DNA of 64,000 bases from Roseibium sediminicola (lineage in GTDB: Bacteria > Pseudomonadota > Alphaproteobacteria > Rhizobiales > Stappiaceae): assembly GCF_023156505.1 (NCBI RefSeq), contig NZ_JALNMJ010000002.1:454392-518391 (forward strand), given 5' to 3'. Positions within the stretch are counted from its first letter, which is position 1, and every line of letters starts with the position of its first letter. Below the pieces are notes generated by a model. The model did no database searches, was not told the origin of the DNA, and worked only from the letters and a program-made list of their open reading frames with translations. Positions 44,503 through 53,115 of the stretch are shown here, piece after piece. The position numbers were made by a program, and so were the translations under genes.

Positions 44503-45570
44503 CTAGACGACTTGCCCACGGGCGGCGACGGGCTCAATGCGCGTCACCACGCCGTCCCGGTGAAACACCAGGCGATCGAAAAGGTTGGACACCACGCAGG
44601 TGTGGTTCGGGATGATCCGGACCCGCTCGCCAATCTCCGGTTTTCTCGCCGACCGGCTGAGATCGACAACCGCGTGCTCCTCGCTGAGCGCCGCGATCGA
44701 GGCGTCCGGATAGTCGATCAGAAGACCATGATCGACAAAGCCGAGCAGGTCCGACGTCAGCGCCTTCGACCCGGCATCGAGAACTGCCCTTGTTTCCGTC
44801 GGCCGCGACACCACCGTTGCCAGCACATGCATGGCGCAATCGTCAAAGTCGCACATGCCCGCCCGCACCATGGACCGGTCGTTGAAGATATAGGTGCCTG
44901 CGCGGTGTTCCGTGGCGCTTGGAACCAGGTCGCTGTCGTAAAGACTGGGCGAGCCGCCATGAGAAACAACGGGACAGTCGATCCCTGCTTCGGCGAGAAG
45001 AGCAAGCGTCTCGGAGAAAAAGACCTCTACGGCCGCCTCGGACGACGGTTTGGGATAGGTCATCAGCCCCTGGAACCGAAGTCCGGGCGCATTGGCGATG
45101 CGGTTTGCAAGCTCAAAGGCTTCAGCCGGTGTCTGCACACCGTTACGGCCGGCGCCGGTGTCGCACTCCACAAGCACTTTCAGCATCTGAGTGTCCTGAA
45201 AGGCCTGGGACAAGCCGTCGACGACGACGCTGTTGTCGGCCACCACCTTCAGATCGGTTCTGGTATTGAGCAGTTTGAGCCGGTCGAGCCGCGCCCGCCC
45301 CAGCATGTTGAAGGTGATCAGGATGTCGGAGAACCCGGCGTCCGCGAAGACTTCCGCCTCACTGATTTTCTGGCAGTTGATGCCCTTGGCCCCTGCCGCA
45401 AGCTGCGCGGAGGCCAGGGCCGGAATTTTATGTGTCTTGATATGCGGCCGGAAATTCCGGCCAATCCGGTCGAAATACTCCTGCGCCACCTTGATGTTGG
45501 TGGCCATGACGTCTTCGTCGATCAGAGCGACCGGGGTCAGCAGCTCATGAATGGATTGTCCGACACACAT
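44503..45570 (-). CDS. D-serine dehydratase-like / D-threonine aldolase family PLP enzyme
   Basis: A fold type III (alanine-racemase-like) PLP enzyme of 355 residues. The PLP lysine is in FRPHIKTHKIPALA. The metal site of the DSD1-like family is the His-x-Cys in IPNHTCVVSN. The Gly-rich phosphate loop VSHGGSPSLY is also visible. Relatives act on beta-hydroxy D-amino acids: D-serine and D-threonine, or 3-hydroxyaspartate. GGGAGG precedes ATG 45570, which lies 3 bp after the MlrC stop, so it is cotranscribed with mlrC and the NTF2-fold gene. Confidence 0.88.
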   Translation of the reverse strand: MCVGQSIHELLTPVALIDEDVMATNIKVAQEYFDRIGRNFRPHIKTHKIPALASAQLAAGAKGINCQKISEAEVFADAGFSDILITFNMLGRARLDRLKLLNTRTDLKVVADNSVVVDGLSQAFQDTQMLKVLVECDTGAGRNGVQTPAEAFELANRIANAPGLRFQGLMTYPKPSSEAAVEVFFSETLALLAEAGIDCPVVSHGGSPSLYDSDLVPSATEHRAGTYIFNDRSMVRAGMCDFDDCAMHVLATVVSRPTETRAVLDAGSKALTSDLLGFVDHGLLIDYPDASIAALSEEHAVVDLSRSARKPEIGERVRIIPNHTCVVSNLFDRLVFHRDGVVTRIEPVAARGQVV

Positions 45571-45573
45571 TGC

Positions 45574-47082
45574 CTAGCCTCCCTGCCTGGCGGCCACGGG
45601 CCTAGCCTGATCTTCGCTGTCTCCCTCCGGAGAATGAATTGGCCAGATATCCCTTGGTGCTTTCCTGTATGGGGTCACGCGCGGGTCGTTCGGATAGGGC
45701 CGGCCTGCGGCGCAATAAAGGATCAGCGGACTGAGCCGCGCGAAGGATTCATGAAAGTGATTGGTCGATTTGACGACCAGGATCCTGCGCTCCGACGGAT
45801 CGATGCCGAAATTCGAAAACAGGCTCGTGTCGAAACACTGCGCCCGCGTGGAATTCAAGATCACCTCTATGCCGCCGATCCGGATCAGACTTGCATCGCC
45901 AATGGGGACAAAGCTCTCGCCGAACCGCTGTTGCGCATTCTTGATGTTGCGCAGGATTTCGACCTCTGCATCGATCGGATCGCCTGTGTGCGGGGCCGAT
46001 TTCGCGCCGAAACGCAGCATCATGCGCGCGCCTTCACCAGCCACGTGGCAGAGTTGTACCGCGACCGGGTCCCAGATCGTTCCAAAGGCAATGCTGTCCA
46101 GGTTCCTGGCGATGGCTTCCGCGAGCAAGATGGTCGCATCGCCCGCGGTGCCTCCGCCCGGATTGTCCCACATGTCGGCAATCGTGACAGGGCCGCCGTC
46201 CTGGGCAAGCGCGCGATCATAGGCTTCTGCAGGCGTCAACTCCGCGCTGCGCACCTTTCCGCGCAGCTGAAAAAGCGCTTCGCCCAATTCCCGAGCGACC
46301 CCTGCCCCCAGATCCGGCCGGTTGTCGGTCACTGCGAGCAGTTTGGTTCCCATTTCCGGGACATCGCCGGCCATGAACCCATGAATGACGGAGAGCGACA
46401 GGATGTCCGGAGTGTCCCGTTCGCGGCGGATCATGTCATCGACAAACCGGCGCATCGGCTCCGACGTCGTCGGAAAGACATCGATCATTTTCGGATCGAA
46501 AACGCTCATCACCGGGCGGATCTCGCCGGCAACGGTGCGCCGGGCGATTTCCCAGGCATCGACCGCCCGGTCGACAAAATCGATATGCGGGAATTCCTTG
46601 AACGCAATCAGGGCATCGGCAGCCGCCACCCGTTTGGCCGTCAAATGGCTGTGCGGATCGAAGGTGGCAATGATCGGTATGCCCGGTCCGACGAGCCCCC
46701 GGATGCGGCTGAGCAGATCCCCTTCCGGATCGTCATAACCTTCCGCCACCATGGCCCCGTGCAGACCGATCATCACCACGTCAAACGGCGCCTGCGCCTC
46801 GATCTGCCCGAGAATCTCGTCGCGCAGGTCCTCGAAGGTCTGCCGCGCGACCAGGCCGGCCGGATCGGCCCAGGCGGCGGTGCCCTCGATCAGGTCCCAG
46901 CCATGGGTCCTGGCAAAATCACGGCCCACCGTGACGACGGCGGAACACAGCGTCGGCGTTTCCGGATGCTCACCAGGCCGGGCCAGCAAAGAGGCCCTGA
47001 AGGCGTTGATGTCGATCCGGATCGGCGAGAAAGTGTTCGTTTCCGTCGCCAAAACGGCCGTGAATGCGCGGGGTTTGTTCAT
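45574..47082 (-). CDS. M81 family metallopeptidase, MlrC-like (copy 1)
   Basis: Named after microcystinase C, which cleaves linear peptides containing D- and beta-amino acids. It has 502 residues from ATG 47082, two bases after the stop of the NTF2-fold gene; the longer frame upstream is not family-like. Metal-binding motifs are ATETNTFSP (Glu), FDPHSHLT (Asp and His) and KEFPHIDFVDRA (His). MIGLHGAMVAEGYDDPEGD and ADMWDNPGGGTAGDATILL are the other family blocks. The substrate is unknown. It is only moderately similar to the second copy at 51676. Confidence 0.88.
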   Translation of the reverse strand: MNKPRAFTAVLATETNTFSPIRIDINAFRASLLARPGEHPETPTLCSAVVTVGRDFARTHGWDLIEGTAAWADPAGLVARQTFEDLRDEILGQIEAQAPFDVVMIGLHGAMVAEGYDDPEGDLLSRIRGLVGPGIPIIATFDPHSHLTAKRVAAADALIAFKEFPHIDFVDRAVDAWEIARRTVAGEIRPVMSVFDPKMIDVFPTTSEPMRRFVDDMIRRERDTPDILSLSVIHGFMAGDVPEMGTKLLAVTDNRPDLGAGVARELGEALFQLRGKVRSAELTPAEAYDRALAQDGGPVTIADMWDNPGGGTAGDATILLAEAIARNLDSIAFGTIWDPVAVQLCHVAGEGARMMLRFGAKSAPHTGDPIDAEVEILRNIKNAQQRFGESFVPIGDASLIRIGGIEVILNSTRAQCFDTSLFSNFGIDPSERRILVVKSTNHFHESFARLSPLILYCAAGRPYPNDPRVTPYRKAPRDIWPIHSPEGDSEDQARPVAARQGG

Positions 47083-47084
47083 GG

Positions 47085-47606
47085 TCAGGCGGCCACCGTC
47101 AGGGGATTGGGCAAATACCCCGCGAAGCCGCATATTTTCCAGCGGCCGTCCTTGCGCACACAAAAGTAGAGCGTCTGCCAAAGCAGCCGGTCTTCGCTGC
47201 CATCGGCCTTTCTGATCGCACCGTCGAATTTTTTGTGGGCGATCGCCCGCCCGCCCTTGATGTCGATCTGGGTCAGGCGCGTCGCCTCGAAGATCGCCGC
47301 CCTTGCGTCCTCGGCGAAGTCGGTCTTCGCGAAATCCTGCGCCTGACGCAGCCATTCGTCCCGATAGGTTTCAAGGTCGGGGAAACCCAGTCTCCAATCA
47401 TCCGGGTTGGCTGCCTTGCCCCCGTCAACGCCGAAAAAGGCAGCCTCGTCAAAGTCTTCGGCAACCTGCGACCAGTCGGCTGCAACAAAGGCCTCAATGT
47501 CGCGATGAACCAGCATGTCCCAGATTTCCGCGCGGTCGGCGTCCTGTCCGGAAAAAGGATTGCTCTGACTGTCTGAAATCGCCTGCATATCGGAAACCAT
47601 TTTCAT
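47085..47606 (-). CDS. NTF2-fold (SnoaL-like) protein
   Basis: A 173-residue protein that appears to be one alpha+beta NTF2-like domain: EIWDMLVHRDIEAFVAADWS, then YRDEWLRQAQDFAKTDF and the strands TRLTQIDIKGGRAIAHKKFDG and LLWQTLYFCVRKDGRWKICGF-like end. Such domains serve as small enzymes, subunits or ligand binders. The start is uncertain (47606, 47600 or 47588); none has a clear ribosome site. It is first of a tight unit with mlrC and the D-amino-acid enzyme and is divergent from ridA. Confidence 0.72.
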   Translation of the reverse strand: MKMVSDMQAISDSQSNPFSGQDADRAEIWDMLVHRDIEAFVAADWSQVAEDFDEAAFFGVDGGKAANPDDWRLGFPDLETYRDEWLRQAQDFAKTDFAEDARAAIFEATRLTQIDIKGGRAIAHKKFDGAIRKADGSEDRLLWQTLYFCVRKDGRWKICGFAGYLPNPLTVAA

Positions 47607-47682
47607 TTTGACGGTTGATTTTTGAAAAATATACGGATGAAATAGAACCAATGTCAAACCACTATGTAAATCATTTTCATTT
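47598..47682. promoter_or_regulatory. Divergent control region with an 11 bp direct repeat
   Basis: CATTTTCATTT occurs at 47598-47608 and again at 47672-47682, 74 bp apart, about seven helical turns. The two copies frame the divergent promoters of the NTF2-mlrC unit and the ridA-rpiR unit. The local RpiR regulator is the obvious candidate to bind them; this is inference. Confidence 0.35.
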
Positions 47683-47693
47683 CGGAGCCTAAA

Positions 47694-48080
47694 ATGTCGA
47701 TCAAACGCTATGGTGCTGAAAAATCAGGAGCCGGCGGCCAGAACCTCCCCTTTGCCCGTGCTGTAGAGGCCGATGGCTGGCTGTACGTCTCCGGCCAGGT
47801 GCCGATGAAAGACGGCGAAATTGTCGGCACCGGCATCGTCGAGCAGACCCATCTGACCATCAAGAATGTCATCGCCATTCTGGAAGAAGCCGGCTACGGC
47901 CTGGAGCATGTGGTCCGCGTCGGTGTCTGGCTTGACGACCCACGCGATTTCTGGTCGTTCAACGGCGTCTACAAAAGCTACTTCGGCGAGCACCCGCCGG
48001 CGCGCGCCTGCGTCCAGGCAACCATGATGGTCGACTGCAAGGTCGAGATCGACTGCGTCGCCTACAAGAAACCGGACTGA
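47694..48080 (+). CDS. ridA: RidA family deaminase/housekeeping protein
   Basis: RidA proteins hydrolyse reactive enamine/imine intermediates released by PLP enzymes. It has 128 residues. Family features are FARAVEADGWLYVSGQVPMKDGEIV, LEEAGYGLEHVVRVGVWLDD and PARACVQATMMVDCKVEIDCVAY, with Arg in the usual position. GGAG precedes ATG 47694 by 8 bases. It is first of the ridA-rpiR-SDR-GH20-mlrC unit, opposite a PLP enzyme likely to release such intermediates. Confidence 0.93.
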   Translation: MSIKRYGAEKSGAGGQNLPFARAVEADGWLYVSGQVPMKDGEIVGTGIVEQTHLTIKNVIAILEEAGYGLEHVVRVGVWLDDPRDFWSFNGVYKSYFGEHPPARACVQATMMVDCKVEIDCVAYKKPD

Positions 48081-48084
48081 CACG

Positions 48085-48951
48085 ATGCGGGACATTCTGT
48101 CCGTCTTGCAGCAGATCGAGCCGGATCTTTCCAAGTCCGAGCGTATCCTTGCCGCGCTGTTGCGTGATGATGCCGAGTTCATCGTCAACGCCGGTATCAC
48201 GGATGTCGCCGAACGGGCTGGTGTCTCGCCGCCAACGGTGACCCGGTTCTGCCGGCGCCTTGGCTGCGACAGCTACACCGCCTTCAAAGTCCAGGTGGCC
48301 CAGGTCACCTTTGCCGGCACGCGCTATTTGACCGCCAATGCGGCCTCGGCCGCGCCGCATGACGTTGCCGACAGTCTGCTGCACCAGATGCAGGAGGCTG
48401 CCGTCACGACACGCCAGGCCCTTGACATGCATGCCGTCGCCCAGGCGGCGGACGCCATTGCCACGGCCGGCATGCTCACGGCTTTCGGTGCCGGCGGCAC
48501 TTCGTCGATGATATCGGACGAAATGCAGAACCGGTTCTTCCGCCTGGGCCTGCGCACGGTCAGTATCACGGACCATGCCATGCAGCTGATGCAGGCCGCC
48601 ACGCTCAAGCCAGGCGACGTGGTGATCGCCCTGTCGGTGTCGGGCAGGAACCTTCAGATGGTGCGCGCGCTGGAAGCCGCCAGGACCTATGGCGCGACGG
48701 TGATCGCCTTGACGCGTCCGCACCGGCCAGTTGCCGATCTCGCCGACATCACCATCGGCATCGACCTGCCGGAGGGCGACAACATCCTGCGGCCCAGCTC
48801 AAGCCGCTTCGCGTTTCTCTATGTAACCGATCTGCTGGCGACCCTGGTGGCCATGAAGCGCGGCGACGAGGCCCGCGAGAGCTTGCGCCGGGTCAAATAC
48901 CAGCTCAGCAATTCACGCGACCCTGATGACAAGGAAGCCCTCGGTGACTGA
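48085..48951 (+). CDS. RpiR/MurR family transcriptional regulator
   Basis: Regulator of 288 residues. The N-terminal HTH_6 domain (about 1-78) contains ITDVAERAGVSPPTVTRFCRRLGCDSYTAFK. The SIS domain (about 125-255) contains TAFGAGGTSSMISDEMQNRFF and VVIALSVSGRNLQMVRALE, expected to bind a phosphosugar such as MurNAc-6-P or GlcNAc-6-P. It follows ridA by 4 bp and overlaps the SDR gene. It probably controls this unit and the divergent mlrC unit. Confidence 0.93.
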   Translation: MRDILSVLQQIEPDLSKSERILAALLRDDAEFIVNAGITDVAERAGVSPPTVTRFCRRLGCDSYTAFKVQVAQVTFAGTRYLTANAASAAPHDVADSLLHQMQEAAVTTRQALDMHAVAQAADAIATAGMLTAFGAGGTSSMISDEMQNRFFRLGLRTVSITDHAMQLMQAATLKPGDVVIALSVSGRNLQMVRALEAARTYGATVIALTRPHRPVADLADITIGIDLPEGDNILRPSSSRFAFLYVTDLLATLVAMKRGDEARESLRRVKYQLSNSRDPDDKEALGD

Positions 48952-49741
48952 CCAGAAGCCCAAATCCGTTGCGGTCGTCACGGGCGCCGCCGGTGACATC
49001 GGCATCGCGATTGCCCGACACCTTGCGCCCACGCATCATGTTGCAGCAGTGGACATTGACGCGGGCGCTCTAGAAGCTGTCGCCGCAGAATTGAAGGCGG
49101 ATGGTTTCGAGGCCACTGCCCTCACCTGCGACCTGACGGCCCCGATTGAGATATCCAGAATGGCAACCGAGGCCAAAACGCTCGGCCCGGTAAAGCTCCT
49201 GGTAAACAACGCCGGCGCAGCGGCAACCCTTACCCTTCACGGGATGACGCCGGACAGCCTTGCAAAGGATCTGGCGCTCAATTTGGAAGCGGCGCTCAAC
49301 ACGTTCAAGGCGCTTGAAGCCCCGCTCACCGCAAGCGGCGACGGGTGCCTGATCAACATTGCGTCCGTCAACGGCCTCGAAACCTTTGGCCACCCGGCCT
49401 ACAGCGCAGCCAAGGCCGGGCTTATCCATGCCACCCGCGCGATCGCGGTCGAATATGGCAAATATGGCCTGCGCGCCAACGCCGTTGCACCCGGAACCGT
49501 GAAAACCCGGGCCTGGAAAGACCGGGCTGCTGCCAATCCGGGTGTCTTTGACGAGGCGCTCGGCTGGTACCCCCTGAAACAGCTGCCGGAGCCGCACGAC
49601 ATCGCGGCAACCGTCGCCTTTCTAGCCGGCCCCGCCGCGCGCTGCATCACCGGCATTTGCCTGCCGGTCGACAGCGGTCTGACGGCCGGCTCCACCGCTT
49701 TGCCCCGTACCTTCACGCAATCTCCTGATTTTGATGGGTAA
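48944..49741 (+). CDS. Short-chain dehydrogenase/reductase
   Basis: NAD(P)-dependent SDR of 265 residues. GTG 48944 overlaps the rpiR end and has AAGGAAG upstream; ATG 48926 is the alternative. Motifs are the cofactor loop TGAAGDIGIAIA, LVNNAGAAATL, catalytic Ser in NIASVNG, and YSAAKAG giving the YxxxK pair, and the C-terminal ITGICLPVDSGLTAG. Its position between a sugar-sensing regulator and a hexosaminidase suggests a sugar or hydroxy-acid substrate. Confidence 0.92.
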   Translation: MTDQKPKSVAVVTGAAGDIGIAIARHLAPTHHVAAVDIDAGALEAVAAELKADGFEATALTCDLTAPIEISRMATEAKTLGPVKLLVNNAGAAATLTLHGMTPDSLAKDLALNLEAALNTFKALEAPLTASGDGCLINIASVNGLETFGHPAYSAAKAGLIHATRAIAVEYGKYGLRANAVAPGTVKTRAWKDRAAANPGVFDEALGWYPLKQLPEPHDIAATVAFLAGPAARCITGICLPVDSGLTAGSTALPRTFTQSPDFDG

Positions 49742-49745
49742 CCTC

Positions 49746-51656
49746 ATGAGCCAATTTATTCTCGACAGCTATTTTCACCCTTCCGACGATTTGAACACCG
49801 CACGTCTGGACCTGGTCCTGACCAATACCAGCTCCAAGGCGCTGGCCGCCTTCACGCTCGCCTACACGTCCGTCGTGCGTGCGCGCGCCGAGGCGCGGCT
49901 TCAGAATGCCGAAGCTTTCACCCGGATCGCCAATTTCCACGAAATCACACCTCCTGAGAACCTTGTCCTGCAACCCGGCGAAGCCTGGCGTTTTTCCGTC
50001 GAGGGCCTGACCAACCAAGCACGCCATCGCCTCGACGGCCCAAAATCCGCTTATCTGACCACTGCCGGACGCATCATTGATGTCCAGTGCACCGACCTTG
50101 CGGCACCGAAGGATCTGGACAGCGGAGAACGCAGAAGTGTTCCCGAAGGTGAAATTGGCGAACCGCTCTATATTGTGCCCTGGCCGCAGACGGTCTCCGC
50201 GAGCACATATGCGAAGGATGTTACCGCATTTCTGGTGTCGACGGGCGAGACGGAAGACAAGGCGGCAGCCGCCAAGATCAATGCCTTGTCCAAACGGCTG
50301 TTTTCAAATGCGCCCGCCCCGTTCCGGTTCACCGAAACCTCCGGCCTGATGGCCTTGTCGTTCCTGGCCGACAATGAACTGCCTGAAGTCGGTTACAGGC
50401 TGAGCTTCGCATCGGGTGCCGTCACACTGGCACATGGCGGTCGCACCGGACGCGATTACGGCCTCACTGTTCTGGCGCAGCTTGCCTATGGCACCTATCG
50501 CGCACCTGAGACCTATCGCATTCCGTCAGACGGCGTCATCGAGGACGCGCCGCGGTTTTCCTGGCGCGGCACACACCTGGATGTTTCCCGCCATTTCCGT
50601 GGACCGAAAGACATTCTTCGGTTGCTCGATATTCTTGCCTGGGCGCGTATGAACGTTTTCCAATGGCACCTGACCGATGACGAGGGCTGGCGCCTTGAGA
50701 TCAAGGCCTATCCGGAATTGACCGTGAGCGGTGCAAAACGTGGGCCCGGCTGTCAGCAGGTGGCCCAGTTGGGCTATGCTTCCGAGGTCTACCAGGGCGC
50801 TTACTCCCAGGACGACGTACGCGAGGTCGTCGCCCACGCGACCAGTCTTAACATCGATGTCTTGCCGGAAATCGACGTTCCGGGCCATTCCTGGGCGGTC
50901 TTGAAAACCTATCCCTATTTGGCGGACCAGGCCGAAACGCCGGAAAGCTATCACTCGGTGCAAGGTTACCCCAACAATGCACTCAATCCGGCCATGGATG
51001 AGACCTACATCTTTCTTGAAAAGGTCTTTGCCGAAGTCGCAAGCCTGTTTCCCTTCAACTATGTCCATATCGGCGGAGACGAGGTCGACACGAAAGCCTG
51101 GCTGGCCTCGCCCAAAACCCAGCGGCTCATGGAAGAACTCGGGCTGAAGGACACGATGGAGGTGCAGGCCTATTTCATGGGTTGTGTCCGTGAGATCCTG
51201 AAAAAATTCGACAAGAATCTTGCCGGATGGGACGAGGTGTCCCATGGCGGCGGGATCGACCCGGACGGCGTGTTGCTCATGGCCTGGCAAAAACCGGAGG
51301 TGACACGGGACCTGATCCAGCAGGGCTACGACGTCATCTGTACACCGGGACAATATTACTATCTCGACATGGCCCAGGCCTCTGGCTGGCAGGAGCCTGG
51401 CGCCAGCTGGGCCGGCGTCTCCTCGCCCGAGGATGCTTATGGTTATGAAGCAACGGACGGTCTGAGTGACGAGAGTGAAGGCACGCTGAAGGGCGTACAG
51501 GCCTGCATCTGGTGTGAACACATGATCGACAACACCATCTTCAATCACATGGTGTTCCCACGGCTTTACGCCATTGCGGAAGCCGGCTGGACGGAACCGC
51601 AGAACAAAGACTGGCAGCGGTTTGCCGCCCGCAGCCGGCTGTTCCCAAGCCTTTAG
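49746..51656 (+). CDS. GH20 beta-N-acetylhexosaminidase, cytoplasmic
   Basis: Family GH20 enzyme that removes terminal GlcNAc or GalNAc by substrate-assisted catalysis. It has 636 residues from ATG 49746 (49734 also possible). The N-terminal 150 residues form a beta-rich accessory domain. The GH20b part and the catalytic barrel (about 250-600) follow. Barrel motifs are FSWRGTHLDVSRHF, WHLTDDEGWRLEIKAYPELT and the catalytic Asp-Glu pair in VHIGGDEVD. No signal peptide is visible, so it acts on imported sugars. It follows the SDR by 4 bp. Confidence 0.94.
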   Translation: MSQFILDSYFHPSDDLNTARLDLVLTNTSSKALAAFTLAYTSVVRARAEARLQNAEAFTRIANFHEITPPENLVLQPGEAWRFSVEGLTNQARHRLDGPKSAYLTTAGRIIDVQCTDLAAPKDLDSGERRSVPEGEIGEPLYIVPWPQTVSASTYAKDVTAFLVSTGETEDKAAAAKINALSKRLFSNAPAPFRFTETSGLMALSFLADNELPEVGYRLSFASGAVTLAHGGRTGRDYGLTVLAQLAYGTYRAPETYRIPSDGVIEDAPRFSWRGTHLDVSRHFRGPKDILRLLDILAWARMNVFQWHLTDDEGWRLEIKAYPELTVSGAKRGPGCQQVAQLGYASEVYQGAYSQDDVREVVAHATSLNIDVLPEIDVPGHSWAVLKTYPYLADQAETPESYHSVQGYPNNALNPAMDETYIFLEKVFAEVASLFPFNYVHIGGDEVDTKAWLASPKTQRLMEELGLKDTMEVQAYFMGCVREILKKFDKNLAGWDEVSHGGGIDPDGVLLMAWQKPEVTRDLIQQGYDVICTPGQYYYLDMAQASGWQEPGASWAGVSSPEDAYGYEATDGLSDESEGTLKGVQACIWCEHMIDNTIFNHMVFPRLYAIAEAGWTEPQNKDWQRFAARSRLFPSL

Positions 51657-51675
51657 AGAAAAGCAGGCGTCGCCC

Positions 51676-53115
51676 ATGAAAATCGCCGTCGGCGGCATTC
51701 ACACCGAATGCAGCACCTATTCGACGCTTTTCCAGACCGCAGACGACTTTACACTCGCCCGTGGTCCGGATCTGCTTGAACAATGTGGTCTCGCCGGCGA
51801 CGGCTTTGCTGGTGTCTCTTTCTGCCCGCTGTTTCACGCCCGGGCCATTCCGGGCGGTCCGGTTGATCCGGACTGCTACGAAGGGTTCAAGACTGCCTTC
51901 CTGCAGGAGCTGCGCGCGGCGATGCCGGTCGATGGTGTGCTCCTGATCATGCATGGCGCCATGTATGTCCCGGATCTTGCCGATCCGGAGGGCGACTGGA
52001 TCGCCGCGGTGCGTGAGGTTGTCGGAGCCGATGCGCCGATAGCCGTGAGCTATGACCTTCATGGCAACGTCACCCAGGACACCGTCGATCAGATCGATAT
52101 CTTCTGTGCTTATCGCACCGCGCCACATATCGATGTTCGCGAGACCCATCTGCGCGCGGCCCGTCTCCTTGTCGATCAATTGCAGGGCGGCCCGCGCCGA
52201 ATGGTAGCCTGGGCGCCTGTTCCAGTGCTGTTGCCCGGCGAAAAAACCAGTACCGAGGATGCCCCCGCCAAGGCGCTTTATGAAAGTCTTCCAGAGCTCG
52301 ACCTGCGTGCCGGGATTTGCGACACCAACCTGATGGTCGGTTATGTCTGGGCGGACGTCGCCCGTGCAACGGCGGCAGCGGTCGTCACCGGCACGGATCC
52401 CGACGCGCTCCTCAAGGCCGCAGCAGATATTGCGACGTCCTATTGGAACGTGCGTGACCTGTTCGATTTTGGCGTTTCGACAAAATCACTGGCGCAATGC
52501 CTTGATGACGCAGCCGCGGCAACGTCGCACCCCTTGATTCTCGCGGACAGCGGCGACAATCCGACAGGCGGCGGTGTCGGAGATCGAAACGATGTTCTGA
52601 AGGCATGGCTGAAGCGCGGGCTCAGGGGCGCGGTCTTTGCCGGGATCGCGGATCCGCCAGCCCTTGCCGAAGCCTGGCGCTGCGCCGAAGGCAGTTCGCT
52701 GGATCTTACCATCGGCGGGGCGCTTGGCAGTCCATGCAGTCCGGTAACCGTGTCCGCCGTGGTGCAGGTTAAGATCGGCGAGACAACGAAGGCCAATCGA
52801 GAGGTTCTGGTGGAAATCGACGGAAACCAAGTCGTTTTGACCGAGCGTCGCCGACCGTTCCATACTCTGGCCGACTTTCGGAAATTCGGCGTCGAACCGG
52901 AACGGAGCCCCTTTCTGATCGTCAAATCGGGATATTTGTCGCCGGAACTTGCTCCTCTTGCCAATCCCGCCCTGATGGCCCTGACCGAGGGCGCCGTCAA
53001 CCAGGATATTGCGAGCCTTGCCAACAGCCACCGGCGGCAACCGACCTATCCGTTCAAGGACGCCTTTGACTGGCAAGCGCGCCCCACCCTTTCCAGGCGC
53101 GCCAGGCAGAAGTGA
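51676..53115 (+). CDS. M81 family metallopeptidase, MlrC-like (copy 2)
   Basis: Second MlrC-like protein, 479 residues from ATG 51676, 19 bp after the hexosaminidase. Metal motifs are GGIHTECSTYS (Glu), YDLHGNVT (Asp, His) and RTAPHIDVRETHLRA (His). LIMHGAMYVPDLADPEGD and LADSGDNPTGGGVGDRND are also family blocks. It is clearly a paralogue of the protein at 45574 and not a recent duplicate. It is the last gene of the ridA unit. Confidence 0.88.
   Translation: MKIAVGGIHTECSTYSTLFQTADDFTLARGPDLLEQCGLAGDGFAGVSFCPLFHARAIPGGPVDPDCYEGFKTAFLQELRAAMPVDGVLLIMHGAMYVPDLADPEGDWIAAVREVVGADAPIAVSYDLHGNVTQDTVDQIDIFCAYRTAPHIDVRETHLRAARLLVDQLQGGPRRMVAWAPVPVLLPGEKTSTEDAPAKALYESLPELDLRAGICDTNLMVGYVWADVARATAAAVVTGTDPDALLKAAADIATSYWNVRDLFDFGVSTKSLAQCLDDAAAATSHPLILADSGDNPTGGGVGDRNDVLKAWLKRGLRGAVFAGIADPPALAEAWRCAEGSSLDLTIGGALGSPCSPVTVSAVVQVKIGETTKANREVLVEIDGNQVVLTERRRPFHTLADFRKFGVEPERSPFLIVKSGYLSPELAPLANPALMALTEGAVNQDIASLANSHRRQPTYPFKDAFDWQARPTLSRRARQK

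Noticed and set aside
44218..47169. Open frame of about 980 codons on the plus strand
   Set aside because: It crosses the palindromic repeat and lies antisense to the D-serine dehydratase-like and mlrC genes, which are clearly coding.
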